Shown here: in pieces, positions 14,930-22,993 of the stretch | Layout of the letters: each line of letters opens with the position of its first letter | How positions within the stretch are numbered: position 1 is the stretch's first letter | NCBI GenBank assembly: GCA_902491215.1 | Contig: CABUGV010000017.1 | Span: forward strand, 1 to 64,000 | DNA: 64,000 nucleotides | Source: 43-108 sp001915545 | Lineage (GTDB): Bacteria; Bacteroidota; Bacteroidia; Bacteroidales; Bacteroidaceae | Reading direction: 5' to 3' | Program-made: the position numbers and the translations under genes | The notes under the pieces: generated by a model | The model's database searches: none | Told to the model about the DNA's origin: nothing | Seen by the model: only the letters and a program-made list of their open reading frames with translations

Positions 14930-15859
14930 CTATTGCATGCGCATCAGTGTTCTGCACTCATGCTCATCGGCTTCCAACTGCATCTTCAGTTCTTCTATAC
15001 ATGCAAATTTTTTCTCATCTCGTATTCGTCTGAAGAACTCTATTCTTATGTGCTCGCTGTATATGTTTCCGGAAAAATCGAAAAGAAACACTTCAATGGA
15101 CCTATTACTGCCATTTGCAAATGTAGGACGCATACCTATATTGAGCATACCATTATACCTCTCACCGTCAACATCTGCACGTACTGCATAAACTCCGTTT
15201 GCAGGAATCAGCTTATCACTCGAAGCGACAGCAACGTTGGCAGTTGGGAAACCAATCTTACGACCGTTCTGGAAGCCACCAACCACTGTGCCCTCAATGA
15301 AATAATCATAACCCAGCATTGATGATGCCCCAGATGCATCTCCATTCAAAAGCAATGAACGAATCGCTGACGAACTGACCACTCCCCCATCGATTTCTAG
15401 AGCTTCAGCATTGATGACATCTATCCCCATTTCCTTTCCAAAGCGTACGTAGTCTGCAAATCCGCAATTTCGGTCATGACCGAAACGATGATCGTAGCCT
15501 ATGACCAGAATGCGCACGTTAAGCTTCTCCTTGAGTATATTCTTCATAAATGAACGGGCATCCATTTCAGACAATCTACGCGTAAAATCCAGAACGGCTG
15601 CGTTGTCGGCACCCGTCTCAGCCAGCAGATTAGACTTTTCTTCTGCAGTTGTCAAAAGAAATGGAGCTTTCTGCGGATACAGGACCTTAAGAGGATGTTC
15701 CCTGAATGTGATAAGAACAGACTCCAAGCCTTTATCAGCAGCAACATTGCAGACCTGATCGATCAGACATCTGTGTCCTTTATGCACACCGTCAAAGAAA
15801 CCGATTGTAGCAACACAAGGCTGTCCGACATAAGCATCTATATTTTCTATTATCCTCAT
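14930..15859 (-). CDS. ribF: Bifunctional riboflavin kinase/FAD synthetase
   Basis: A 309-residue protein of the usual RibF length. The N-terminal FAD synthetase (nucleotidyl-transferase) half shows GFFDGVHKGH near residue 20 and YDHRFGHDR further on. The C-terminal riboflavin kinase half shows GRKIGFPTANV and GVYAVRADVDG. It converts riboflavin to FMN and then FAD in the cytoplasm. It lies just after the tRNA cluster on the same strand. The start MRIIENIDAYVG follows the family alignment. Confidence 0.95.
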   Translation of the reverse strand: MRIIENIDAYVGQPCVATIGFFDGVHKGHRCLIDQVCNVAADKGLESVLITFREHPLKVLYPQKAPFLLTTAEEKSNLLAETGADNAAVLDFTRRLSEMDARSFMKNILKEKLNVRILVIGYDHRFGHDRNCGFADYVRFGKEMGIDVINAEALEIDGGVVSSSAIRSLLLNGDASGASSMLGYDYFIEGTVVGGFQNGRKIGFPTANVAVASSDKLIPANGVYAVRADVDGERYNGMLNIGMRPTFANGSNRSIEVFLFDFSGNIYSEHIRIEFFRRIRDEKKFACIEELKMQLEADEHECRTLMRMQ

Positions 15860-16185
15860 CGCAAATTCAAGAAACCAAATAAAAGATCCGTAAAAAGTAC
15901 ATACTCATCTTGCATATAATACAAATCATATATAGAAATGCGGCATGTAAAACGGACTACAAAAATACTAATCTTTTCTACACATTCCAATCCACACCGC
16001 AGTTTTACATGATTTTAAAGACATATACACACGAACATACATCTATGAAACTGAGGTAAAACACACAAGATGTAACAGTAATGTTCCAAAGAAGCTGCAA
16101 TCAAGTTAAAATAGATGCGGCAAAGGACAAACCGAATTACAACAAAGACAATCTTGACTATTTTTGCACAAAACATTGTCATACG
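15860..16185. other. Intergenic region between ribF and the histidine phosphatase gene
   Basis: These 326 bases separate divergent genes. A 10-bp inverted repeat (CATGTAAAAC 15944-15953, GTTTTACATG 16002-16011) lies in the middle and could be an operator. An open frame extends the phosphatase upstream to 16081, but it lacks signal-peptide character. No RNA gene is recognised. Confidence 0.45.
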
Positions 16186-17469
16186 ATGAAGAAACAAGTT
16201 ATCACAATTGCCGTCATGTTAAGCGTTTGCATGCCGGTATTTTCACAAAGTGCAAAAGATGAAATTTCAGCAAACAACAGATTGGCAGCCGGCAAATATT
16301 TTGCCTATACGGCACCAGAAACAGTTTTAACACCGGCTCCTGAAGGTTATGAACCTTTCTACGTGTCAAGCTTTGCCCGACACGGTTCCAGGTATCTCAC
16401 CGACAAGGAAAAATACGATGAACCCAGATCGATTCTCGAAGATGCCGAAAATAAAGGGTATCTGACAGAAGACGGAAAACGTGCACTTGAAATTATAAAA
16501 TATCTAAGCAACGAGGCCGAAGGAAGATATGGCGAACTGACCCCTAAAGGAGCTCAGCAGCACAGAGACCTCATTAAAAGGATGTACAGCAACTTCAAGC
16601 CGGTATTCAACGACGGAGTACATGTAGACGCACGTTCAACATACAAAACACGAGCTTTCTTATCTATGGCCGCGGCATGTGTTGAGTTGAAAGGCCTTAA
16701 TCCAAAACTGGAGATAACTACTGAAAGCAGTCTGCACGACTCCTATTATATAAAATACAAGAATCCTGCTTATGAAAAAGAACACCTGGCCAACAGTGAC
16801 TCCGTATATCATGCTGCGGACAGTGTATACATACATCCAGACAGATTGATGAAGCAGTTGTTCAACAATACAGCATTCATAAACAGCATTAAAGACACTA
16901 AAGCCTTGATGAGCCAGCTGTTCGAGCTCAACGGAATAAGCCAGAGCAGCTACAACGCCCCTGATCTCAGCTTTCTTTTCACTCAAGACGAGGTATACGA
17001 TCTTTGGCAACGCAACAATTTCGAATGGTACTACGAAAAAGGAGCATCGCCATACAGCGGCGGCCACATGTACTATCTTGAACGGAACCTGTTGAAAAAC
17101 TTTGTTACAACAGCCGACACAGTCATTGCCTCAGGCAAATGCGGAGCAACACTCCGGTTCGGACATGATACAAACCTTGCACCGCTTGCAGTATTGATGG
17201 GAATCAACAATCTTTCCGCATCGACATCTGATTGGCAGAAGATTGCCGATACATACCGTACATATAAAATAATTCCTATGTGCGGAAACATCCAGATGAT
17301 ACTTTACAGAAACAGCAGCAACGACATAATAGCCAAAGTTCTTCTGAACGAACGCGAGGTTGAATTTCCGATAAACAAATTCTCAGGATCTTATTACAAA
17401 TGGGAAGATCTGAAGAAATATTGGTTGGATAAAACTGAAAATATAATACTGCCAGAACAGCAGGAGTAA
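16186..17469 (+). CDS. Secreted histidine acid phosphatase (phytase/MINPP-like branch)
   Basis: Starting at the ATG at 16186, which is followed directly by a signal peptide (MKKQVITIAVMLSVCMPVFS), the product is 427 residues. The N-terminal catalytic motif is FARHGSR with His66, which is phosphorylated in this family. The C-terminal proton-donor motif is FGHDTNLAPL. It should hydrolyse phosphate monoesters outside the cytoplasm; inositol phosphates are a common substrate, but HD rather than HAE does not settle the branch. It has its own terminator, then the TonB receptor operon follows on the same strand with a second phosphatase, which suggests phosphate-ester scavenging. Confidence 0.85.
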   Translation: MKKQVITIAVMLSVCMPVFSQSAKDEISANNRLAAGKYFAYTAPETVLTPAPEGYEPFYVSSFARHGSRYLTDKEKYDEPRSILEDAENKGYLTEDGKRALEIIKYLSNEAEGRYGELTPKGAQQHRDLIKRMYSNFKPVFNDGVHVDARSTYKTRAFLSMAAACVELKGLNPKLEITTESSLHDSYYIKYKNPAYEKEHLANSDSVYHAADSVYIHPDRLMKQLFNNTAFINSIKDTKALMSQLFELNGISQSSYNAPDLSFLFTQDEVYDLWQRNNFEWYYEKGASPYSGGHMYYLERNLLKNFVTTADTVIASGKCGATLRFGHDTNLAPLAVLMGINNLSASTSDWQKIADTYRTYKIIPMCGNIQMILYRNSSNDIIAKVLLNEREVEFPINKFSGSYYKWEDLKKYWLDKTENIILPEQQE

Positions 17470-17506
17470 TAAATACCGTGTTAAACAACTCATTGAAACA
17501 TCTCCG

Positions 17507-17544
17507 AATAGGTGTCATGCCGTATGATCAGCATGACACCTATT
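17507..17544 (+). terminator. Terminator of the histidine acid phosphatase gene
   Basis: A 14-bp perfect stem (AATAGGTGTCATGC and complement, 17507-17520 and 17531-17544) is followed by CATTTTTTAA. Confidence 0.85.
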
Positions 17545-17565
17545 CATTTTTTAACCAGTGTTGTG

Positions 17566-17624
17566 ATTTTATTACAAATGCAACAGCTCTGTAATAAAAT
17601 AGTAAAATCCTCTCTCTACTTTTG
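17566..17624 (+). promoter_or_regulatory. Promoter and operator-like inverted repeat of the TonB receptor operon
   Basis: TACTTTTG at 17617-17624 is a perfect TAnnTTTG element, 22 bases before the ATG at 17646. Directly upstream, ATTTTATTACA (17566-17576) and TGTAATAAAAT (17590-17600) form an 11-bp perfect inverted repeat whose right arm covers the expected -33 position. A repressor or activator site is likely; the protein is unknown. Confidence 0.55.
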
Positions 17625-17645
17625 CCGGCGTAAAAAGATTATTGT

Positions 17646-20297
17646 ATGAAGATCAATTGGATTGTTGGTTTGTTGCTTATGGCGTCGACCAATATGGCAG
17701 CCATGCAAATAAAAGGTAAGGTAAAAGATTCAAAAACAGGAGAGGAAATCATTGGTGCTTACATCGTCATTAAGGAAGATCCTTCACAGGGAACCGTGAC
17801 AGGACTTGACGGAAGTTTCAATCTATCGGTCGACAAACCGACTTTCACCATTGTATGCTCTTACATGGGGTATAAGTCATACGAGATGAAAATCAGCAAA
17901 TCGATAAACGAGATTGTCATACCGCTTTCAAGCGACAACATCATGCTCAGCGACATTTCTGTCGTATCTAAAAATTCCGGAAGAACTGAAGCAGGAGCAA
18001 GAAGCATTGAGAAAAATTCCACAAATGTGGTCAATGTAATGAGTGCCAAAGCTATAGAATTGTCCCCGGACATCACTGTCGGCAACGTCATCCAGAGAAT
18101 GTCTGGAATTACTATTGAGCGCAACAGTGGAGGCGAAGGACAATACGCCATACTCCGCGGTATGGACAAGCGCTACAACTATACTCTTGTCAACGGCATA
18201 AAGATTCCTAGCCCTGACAACAAGAACAGATTTGTTCCGCTCGACATTTTCCCTTCAGAAATGCTTGACAGACTTGAAGTGACAAAATCGCTGACTGCAG
18301 ATATGGAAGGCGACGGAATCGGTGGTGCCATAAACCTCGTCATGAAGGACGCACCATCAGAAAGACAATTCACCGCAAACATATCAACAGGATACAATAC
18401 CATGTATTTCGGACGTGATTTCCAATCATTCAATTATGGTGCAATAAACAAGGAATCACCGTACGAAGCAATGGGCAAACCTGACGACTACGCTGTCACA
18501 TCGGAAGATTTCACGACCAAGAACCTTCACATGAAATGGAAAAAGCCTATGCCCGACATCACAGCCGGACTGTCATACGGCGACCGTTTCTTCAATGACA
18601 AGCTCGGAGTCATGCTGGCAGCCAGCTACATGAACACCTACAGAGGCAAGGAAAGCGAAATATACTACAGACCGGGTACATCACACAACGGCACCATTTT
18701 CCGCAACTACTCTACTCAGAACGGAAGATTGGGCACACATCTCAAACTTGACTACAAGTTCGACACAAACAACAAACTGATGTGGTACAACGGATACATG
18801 GACATGACTGAAGCTGAGGTCCGCGACGGTGAAGACGACAAGACAAGAGAAATCAGAATGAAATGGAACCATCAGTACATCTTCAATTCCACTCTTCAAG
18901 GCGAGCACTCCCTGCTCAAGGACAACTGCTTCAAAATCAAATGGTCTGCCGTATACTCTAGAGCATTCAGCGAAACTCCAGACAATGCAGAAATATACAT
19001 GCAGGGCTCGCACATACAGACTTCAAATGCTGCAACACGCCGCTGGGAGCACAATTCCGACAACGACATAGCAGGCTACGTAGACCTTAGCTACAAGCTG
19101 AAGATGGAGAATGACGCGACCATCGACTTCTCGGCAGGAGGTATGTACAGAAACAAGGACAGAAGCAGTTTCTTCAACGAATACACCTTCGATTCTGCCA
19201 CAGGACTCAAGGATCCTCAATATGAAGGCGAAGACTGGAACAACTTCGACGAGATACTTCTCGAACCGCGTCCTTACGGCGACATAGGCAACCCGCTCAA
19301 CTACGATGCCAGCGAAAAGATTGGAGCCGGATACGGAATGGCAAAATACTCGTACGGAAAGTTTGACGTAACAGCAGGAGTACGTGTTGAACATACAGAC
19401 CAGGGATACGAGCTCAAATATGCACGAAACGAAGATCCGAAAGGAAATCAGAGATATACAGACGTGCTTCCAAGCGTTCATGCCAAATACAACATCCATA
19501 AGAACGCAAACCTGAGACTCTCCTACGGACGCTCTATAAACCGTCCGAGCTTCTTTGAGATTGTGCCTTACTCAATCATCAATGAAGACTACAAGGAAAA
19601 AGGTAATCCGGACTTGAAGCACACCGTTGCCGACAACGTGGATTTGAGATATGAGTTCTTCCCAGGCTCTTCAGAACAATTCATGGTAGGCCTGTTCTAC
19701 AAGAATCTTCAGAACCCTATTGAGTACGGACTCATCAACGAAGGACAGGACACATACTTCAAACCTATGAACTTCGGTAACGCAACCAATCTGGGCGTTG
19801 AAATCGATGTGATGAAATACTTCAACTGGTTCGGAATCAAGGCAAACTACACATATACGCATTCAAGCATGACCACAGACAAAAGAGTCATGGAGGGTTC
19901 GGAAGTGAAGAGCGTAAAACAGACAAGACCTCTCTGCGGACAGGCAGCCCACGTGGCAAATCTGTCACTTCTCTTCAAGGAGTCAAAAAGCATGTGGGAA
20001 GGACAGATCGCATTCAGCTATACAGGCAAGCGACTGAGCGAAATTTCCAACTGGTACAATGATGATATATGGGAAGACGGATATATTCAGCTGGACGCAT
20101 CAGTGGAAAAGAGCTTCAAGAACGGCATAAGCATTTTTGCAAAAGCTTCAAACCTGCTCGACACACCAATGCTGAAATACATCCACAAGAGCGAGCATAC
20201 GGACGGTGTAGATTCGAAGCGCACAGACGGAAACGTCATAGAACGCAAGGAATGGCACGGACAGACCATCATGCTTGGAGTCAGATTCAAACTTTGA
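17646..20297 (+). CDS. TonB-dependent outer-membrane receptor
   Basis: An 883-residue receptor. After a signal peptide (about 1-19) comes a carboxypeptidase-regulatory-like domain (about 21-105, IKGKVKDSKTGEEIIGAYIV). A plug follows (about 115-245, NVIQRMSGITIERNSGGEGQYAILRGMDKRYNYTLVNGIKIPSP, here in part), then a large beta barrel ending in an aromatic/hydrophobic strand (MLGVRFKL). The FecA/CirA-like plug with IxRGM differs from SusC proteins. It begins an operon with a surface lipoprotein (47-base gap) and a purple acid phosphatase-like enzyme (15-base gap). The ligand may be a phosphorylated compound or an associated metal; this is inferred from neighbours. Confidence 0.9.
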   Translation: MKINWIVGLLLMASTNMAAMQIKGKVKDSKTGEEIIGAYIVIKEDPSQGTVTGLDGSFNLSVDKPTFTIVCSYMGYKSYEMKISKSINEIVIPLSSDNIMLSDISVVSKNSGRTEAGARSIEKNSTNVVNVMSAKAIELSPDITVGNVIQRMSGITIERNSGGEGQYAILRGMDKRYNYTLVNGIKIPSPDNKNRFVPLDIFPSEMLDRLEVTKSLTADMEGDGIGGAINLVMKDAPSERQFTANISTGYNTMYFGRDFQSFNYGAINKESPYEAMGKPDDYAVTSEDFTTKNLHMKWKKPMPDITAGLSYGDRFFNDKLGVMLAASYMNTYRGKESEIYYRPGTSHNGTIFRNYSTQNGRLGTHLKLDYKFDTNNKLMWYNGYMDMTEAEVRDGEDDKTREIRMKWNHQYIFNSTLQGEHSLLKDNCFKIKWSAVYSRAFSETPDNAEIYMQGSHIQTSNAATRRWEHNSDNDIAGYVDLSYKLKMENDATIDFSAGGMYRNKDRSSFFNEYTFDSATGLKDPQYEGEDWNNFDEILLEPRPYGDIGNPLNYDASEKIGAGYGMAKYSYGKFDVTAGVRVEHTDQGYELKYARNEDPKGNQRYTDVLPSVHAKYNIHKNANLRLSYGRSINRPSFFEIVPYSIINEDYKEKGNPDLKHTVADNVDLRYEFFPGSSEQFMVGLFYKNLQNPIEYGLINEGQDTYFKPMNFGNATNLGVEIDVMKYFNWFGIKANYTYTHSSMTTDKRVMEGSEVKSVKQTRPLCGQAAHVANLSLLFKESKSMWEGQIAFSYTGKRLSEISNWYNDDIWEDGYIQLDASVEKSFKNGISIFAKASNLLDTPMLKYIHKSEHTDGVDSKRTDGNVIERKEWHGQTIMLGVRFKL

Positions 20298-20344
20298 TTT
20301 TTTAAGAATAAGAAAATAATAAACACCAAACATTTTTTTCAATT

Positions 20345-21748
20345 ATGAAATTCAACTATTTATTGTTCGGCGCAGCACTTATGTCAATGACATTCTGCGC
20401 ATGCAGTGACGATGACAACAATGGAAACGGAGGAAACGGAGACGGTGGAAACGACGGCGACGGCTCTGGAATCGTAGCAGACAAAGAAGTTTCAGGAAAC
20501 GTTGAAGGCGTGTGGGAAGCAAACACAGTGGTAAGCGTAACTGGACACATCGTGGTTCCGGAAGGAAAGTCACTGACAATAGAAGAAGGTGTAACTGTAG
20601 TATTTGACGATAAAGGCGTTGGCGTAAACCATACACCAATCGAATTTACAGTAGACGGAAACCTCTACTGCAAAGGAACAGAAGAACACCCTATCCTTCT
20701 TTCTGTCGCTGAAAGCAAAAGAACAGAAGCCAACATCTTCAAGGGTCTTTGGGGAGGTATTGTTGCAACATCGACTTGTGGCGAAATGCTCATCGACCAC
20801 ACTATAATCGAGTATACAGGAGGTGCAGTAATAGAAGGTTCACCAGCGGCAGAAAGCGGAATATACACAGCCGGAGACGATGCATATCCTCAAATCACAA
20901 CCGACAACATCAACGGAAAATATGTCATAACAAACTCTATCCTGCGCAACGGCTGGTCTGACGGCATATACCTCATGGGAGGAAACGCCATCATAGCCAA
21001 CAACATCTTTGCAGCAAACGGATACGACGGTGCAGAGGCTGTCAACATCAAGGCAGGATGTGTTGCCGACGTTGCAGGAAACGTAATGTTCAGCCCTAAC
21101 ACCAACGGTCTCAAACTTTCAAGCTCAGGCCAGAGCGAAGTAAGAGGACAGGCAAAGGTTCAGGCTTACAACAATACCATCATCAACGCCGGATGGAGAC
21201 GTGACGGCGAAAAAGGCGGATGCATCTATGCAGAGAAGAATGTTCTTGCAAACGTATACAACAACCTTCTCGTAAACTGCAAGTTCAGAGCCATGACTCC
21301 TAGCTACGACCTTCCAAACAACATCGACGAAGGCTATGACGACAAATCTGTAATCGACTACAACATGTATTCTTCAGGTTCACAGAAGAGCGACATCGTG
21401 TACGAAGAGGAAAGCGGTGTAGCATATTCTTGGGAAGGATACGGATTTGACCACAAGAACTACAACAAAGGCGTAGTTGATGCACACAGCCTCATCGCAA
21501 CAGAGGACAACTCATACGATCCTATGTTTGTAAACTTCGACATCAACAAAGTTGCACTGACAGAATACGTATACGACAACTCTTGGGATTTCCACCTTAC
21601 AGCATCTTCGCCAGCTCTCAACGGGGCATACACTGCCAACGAAGCAAACATGGCACCTTACTTCCAGACCAACGGAATAAGCGTAAACGGAAAGACATAT
21701 ACATCACCTGCTGTAAAGGCTTATTTCGGAGCTTACGGACTTGAATAA
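20345..21748 (+). CDS. Surface-type lipoprotein with right-handed beta-helix fold
   Basis: A 467-residue protein. The lipobox ends at Cys20 and is followed by SDDDNN, the acidic signal that sends Bacteroidetes lipoproteins to the cell surface, and then a Gly/Asn/Asp linker (about 27-45). The rest has repeated strand patterns such as IEEGVTVVFDD, IDHTIIEYTGG and YVITNSILRNGW, typical of parallel beta-helix (pectate-lyase-like) proteins. No catalytic residues are identifiable, so it may bind rather than cleave. It lies between the TonB receptor and a phosphatase, as a SusD analogue might, but it is not a SusD homologue. Confidence 0.75.
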   Translation: MKFNYLLFGAALMSMTFCACSDDDNNGNGGNGDGGNDGDGSGIVADKEVSGNVEGVWEANTVVSVTGHIVVPEGKSLTIEEGVTVVFDDKGVGVNHTPIEFTVDGNLYCKGTEEHPILLSVAESKRTEANIFKGLWGGIVATSTCGEMLIDHTIIEYTGGAVIEGSPAAESGIYTAGDDAYPQITTDNINGKYVITNSILRNGWSDGIYLMGGNAIIANNIFAANGYDGAEAVNIKAGCVADVAGNVMFSPNTNGLKLSSSGQSEVRGQAKVQAYNNTIINAGWRRDGEKGGCIYAEKNVLANVYNNLLVNCKFRAMTPSYDLPNNIDEGYDDKSVIDYNMYSSGSQKSDIVYEEESGVAYSWEGYGFDHKNYNKGVVDAHSLIATEDNSYDPMFVNFDINKVALTEYVYDNSWDFHLTASSPALNGAYTANEANMAPYFQTNGISVNGKTYTSPAVKAYFGAYGLE

Positions 21749-21763
21749 ACAATAATCGGACAA

Positions 21764-22714
21764 ATGATGATAAGAAGCATTAGAAAATATATTCTTGCTC
21801 TGACAGCACTGCTGATATGCGCAGGAGCATCGGCACAGAACGAGGCCAACTGGAAAGCAATGGAGAAGTCGGTGAACTTCTTCATTGCCAACGACCTCGG
21901 CCGCAACGGTTACTATAATCAGAAACCTATTGCAGAGACAATGGGACGCATGGCGGAAAACATCGACATTGAATGCGTCGTGGCGCCAGGCGATGTACAC
22001 CACTTCGAGGGTGTAAGAAGCACCAGCGACCCGCTCTGGATGACCAACTACGAACTCATCTACAGCCATCCGGAACTGATGCTCCCATGGTACGCAATTA
22101 TGGGCAATCATGAGTACCGCGGAAACACACAGGCCGTGCTCGACTATCAGAACATCAGCGCAAGATGGAACATGCCGGCAAGATACTACACCAAGGTTCT
22201 GGAAAACGACGGAGTAAACGTACGCATCGTAATGCTTGACACTCCACCGCTCATAGACAAGTACAGAAAAGATACTGAAGACTACAATGATGCAGGAAAG
22301 CAGGATATAAACAAACAGCTTGAATGGCTCGACTCTGTACTTACAGCAGCCAAGGAACAGTGGGTTCTCGTCATCGGACACCACCCGATATATGCCGACA
22401 CCGACAAGAATCCGTCTGAAAGAGGCGACATGCAGAAGAGAGTCGACACAATCCTCAGAAAGCACAATAACGTAGACATGTATATATGCGGACACATACA
22501 CAATTTCCAGCATATACGCATGAAGGGAAGCAACATCGACTACGTTGTCAACTCGTCAGGTTCGCTTGCAAGAGAAGTGAAACCGGTTGAAGGCACAAAG
22601 TTCTGCAGCGGTAAAAGCGGTTTCTCTGTGTTGTCGGCAGACAGCAAGGAACTTGTACTCACAATGGTAGACAAGGACGGAAATAAGCTCTACAGCATCA
22701 GCAGAAAAGACTGA
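21764..22714 (+). CDS. Secreted purple acid phosphatase-like metallophosphoesterase
   Basis: A 316-residue protein with a signal peptide (about 1-24). The calcineurin-like motifs are in order: NDLG (where GDxG is usual), APGDVHHFEGV, MGNHEYRGN, RWNMPARYY, GHHPIYADT and GHIHNFQHI. The RW.MP..YY segment and spacing resemble mammalian-type tartrate-resistant purple acid phosphatases more than generic metallophosphatases. The first metal-binding Asp is kept in N-D-L-G. It probably releases phosphate from esters in the periplasm or at the surface. It is last in the TonB operon and is followed by a strong terminator. Confidence 0.85.
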   Translation: MMIRSIRKYILALTALLICAGASAQNEANWKAMEKSVNFFIANDLGRNGYYNQKPIAETMGRMAENIDIECVVAPGDVHHFEGVRSTSDPLWMTNYELIYSHPELMLPWYAIMGNHEYRGNTQAVLDYQNISARWNMPARYYTKVLENDGVNVRIVMLDTPPLIDKYRKDTEDYNDAGKQDINKQLEWLDSVLTAAKEQWVLVIGHHPIYADTDKNPSERGDMQKRVDTILRKHNNVDMYICGHIHNFQHIRMKGSNIDYVVNSSGSLAREVKPVEGTKFCSGKSGFSVLSADSKELVLTMVDKDGNKLYSISRKD

Positions 22715-22757
22715 TGTGAAAAACAGAAAAACTTTTTCAGATACCATTTGTATATTT

Positions 22758-22806
22758 AAAACGGACCATTCCACAAGCATTTCAGCAAAGCGGAATGGTC
22801 CGTTTT
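22758..22806 (+). terminator. Terminator of the TonB receptor-phosphatase operon
   Basis: A 15-bp perfect stem (AAAACGGACCATTCC, 22758-22772, and complement, 22792-22806) is followed by CCTTTTG. Confidence 0.85.
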
Positions 22807-22877
22807 CCTTTTGTATCAGGACAAAGGAAGCAAGGACTACATCTGACAGCCAGAAAACGCACAAAAGGAAGAAATGC

Positions 22878-22965
22878 GGAGGCACAAGAAAAAAATTTCG
22901 AGGGCTCGGAAACTATTTCCTGAGCCCTCGAAATTTTAAATGCGAGCCCTCACAACTAAAGCCAA
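22878..22965. repeat. Array of 22-bp units between convergent genes (copy 1)
   Basis: Four units of exactly 22 bases start at 22878, 22900, 22922 and 22944. Each has a roughly 10-base GC-rich word (GGAGGCAC, GAGGGCTC, GAGCCCTC, GAGCCCTC) and a 12-base AT-rich spacer. The second and third units also form a 16-bp perfect inverted repeat (22892-22907 and 22922-22937). The phase and word shape match the array at 47420-47551. It lies between the convergent ends of the phosphatase and alpha-galactosidase genes. Confidence 0.6.
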
Positions 22966-22993
22966 AGTCAAGAGAGACTCAATAAATGTCTAA

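Noticed and set aside
21704..22513. 269-codon open frame on the minus strand
   Set aside because: Antisense to the purple acid phosphatase-like gene and without recognisable domains.
22716..22985. 89-codon plus-strand gene after the phosphatase operon
   Set aside because: It crosses the operon terminator and the 22-bp array; its Lys/Arg-rich sequence is explained by the repeat.
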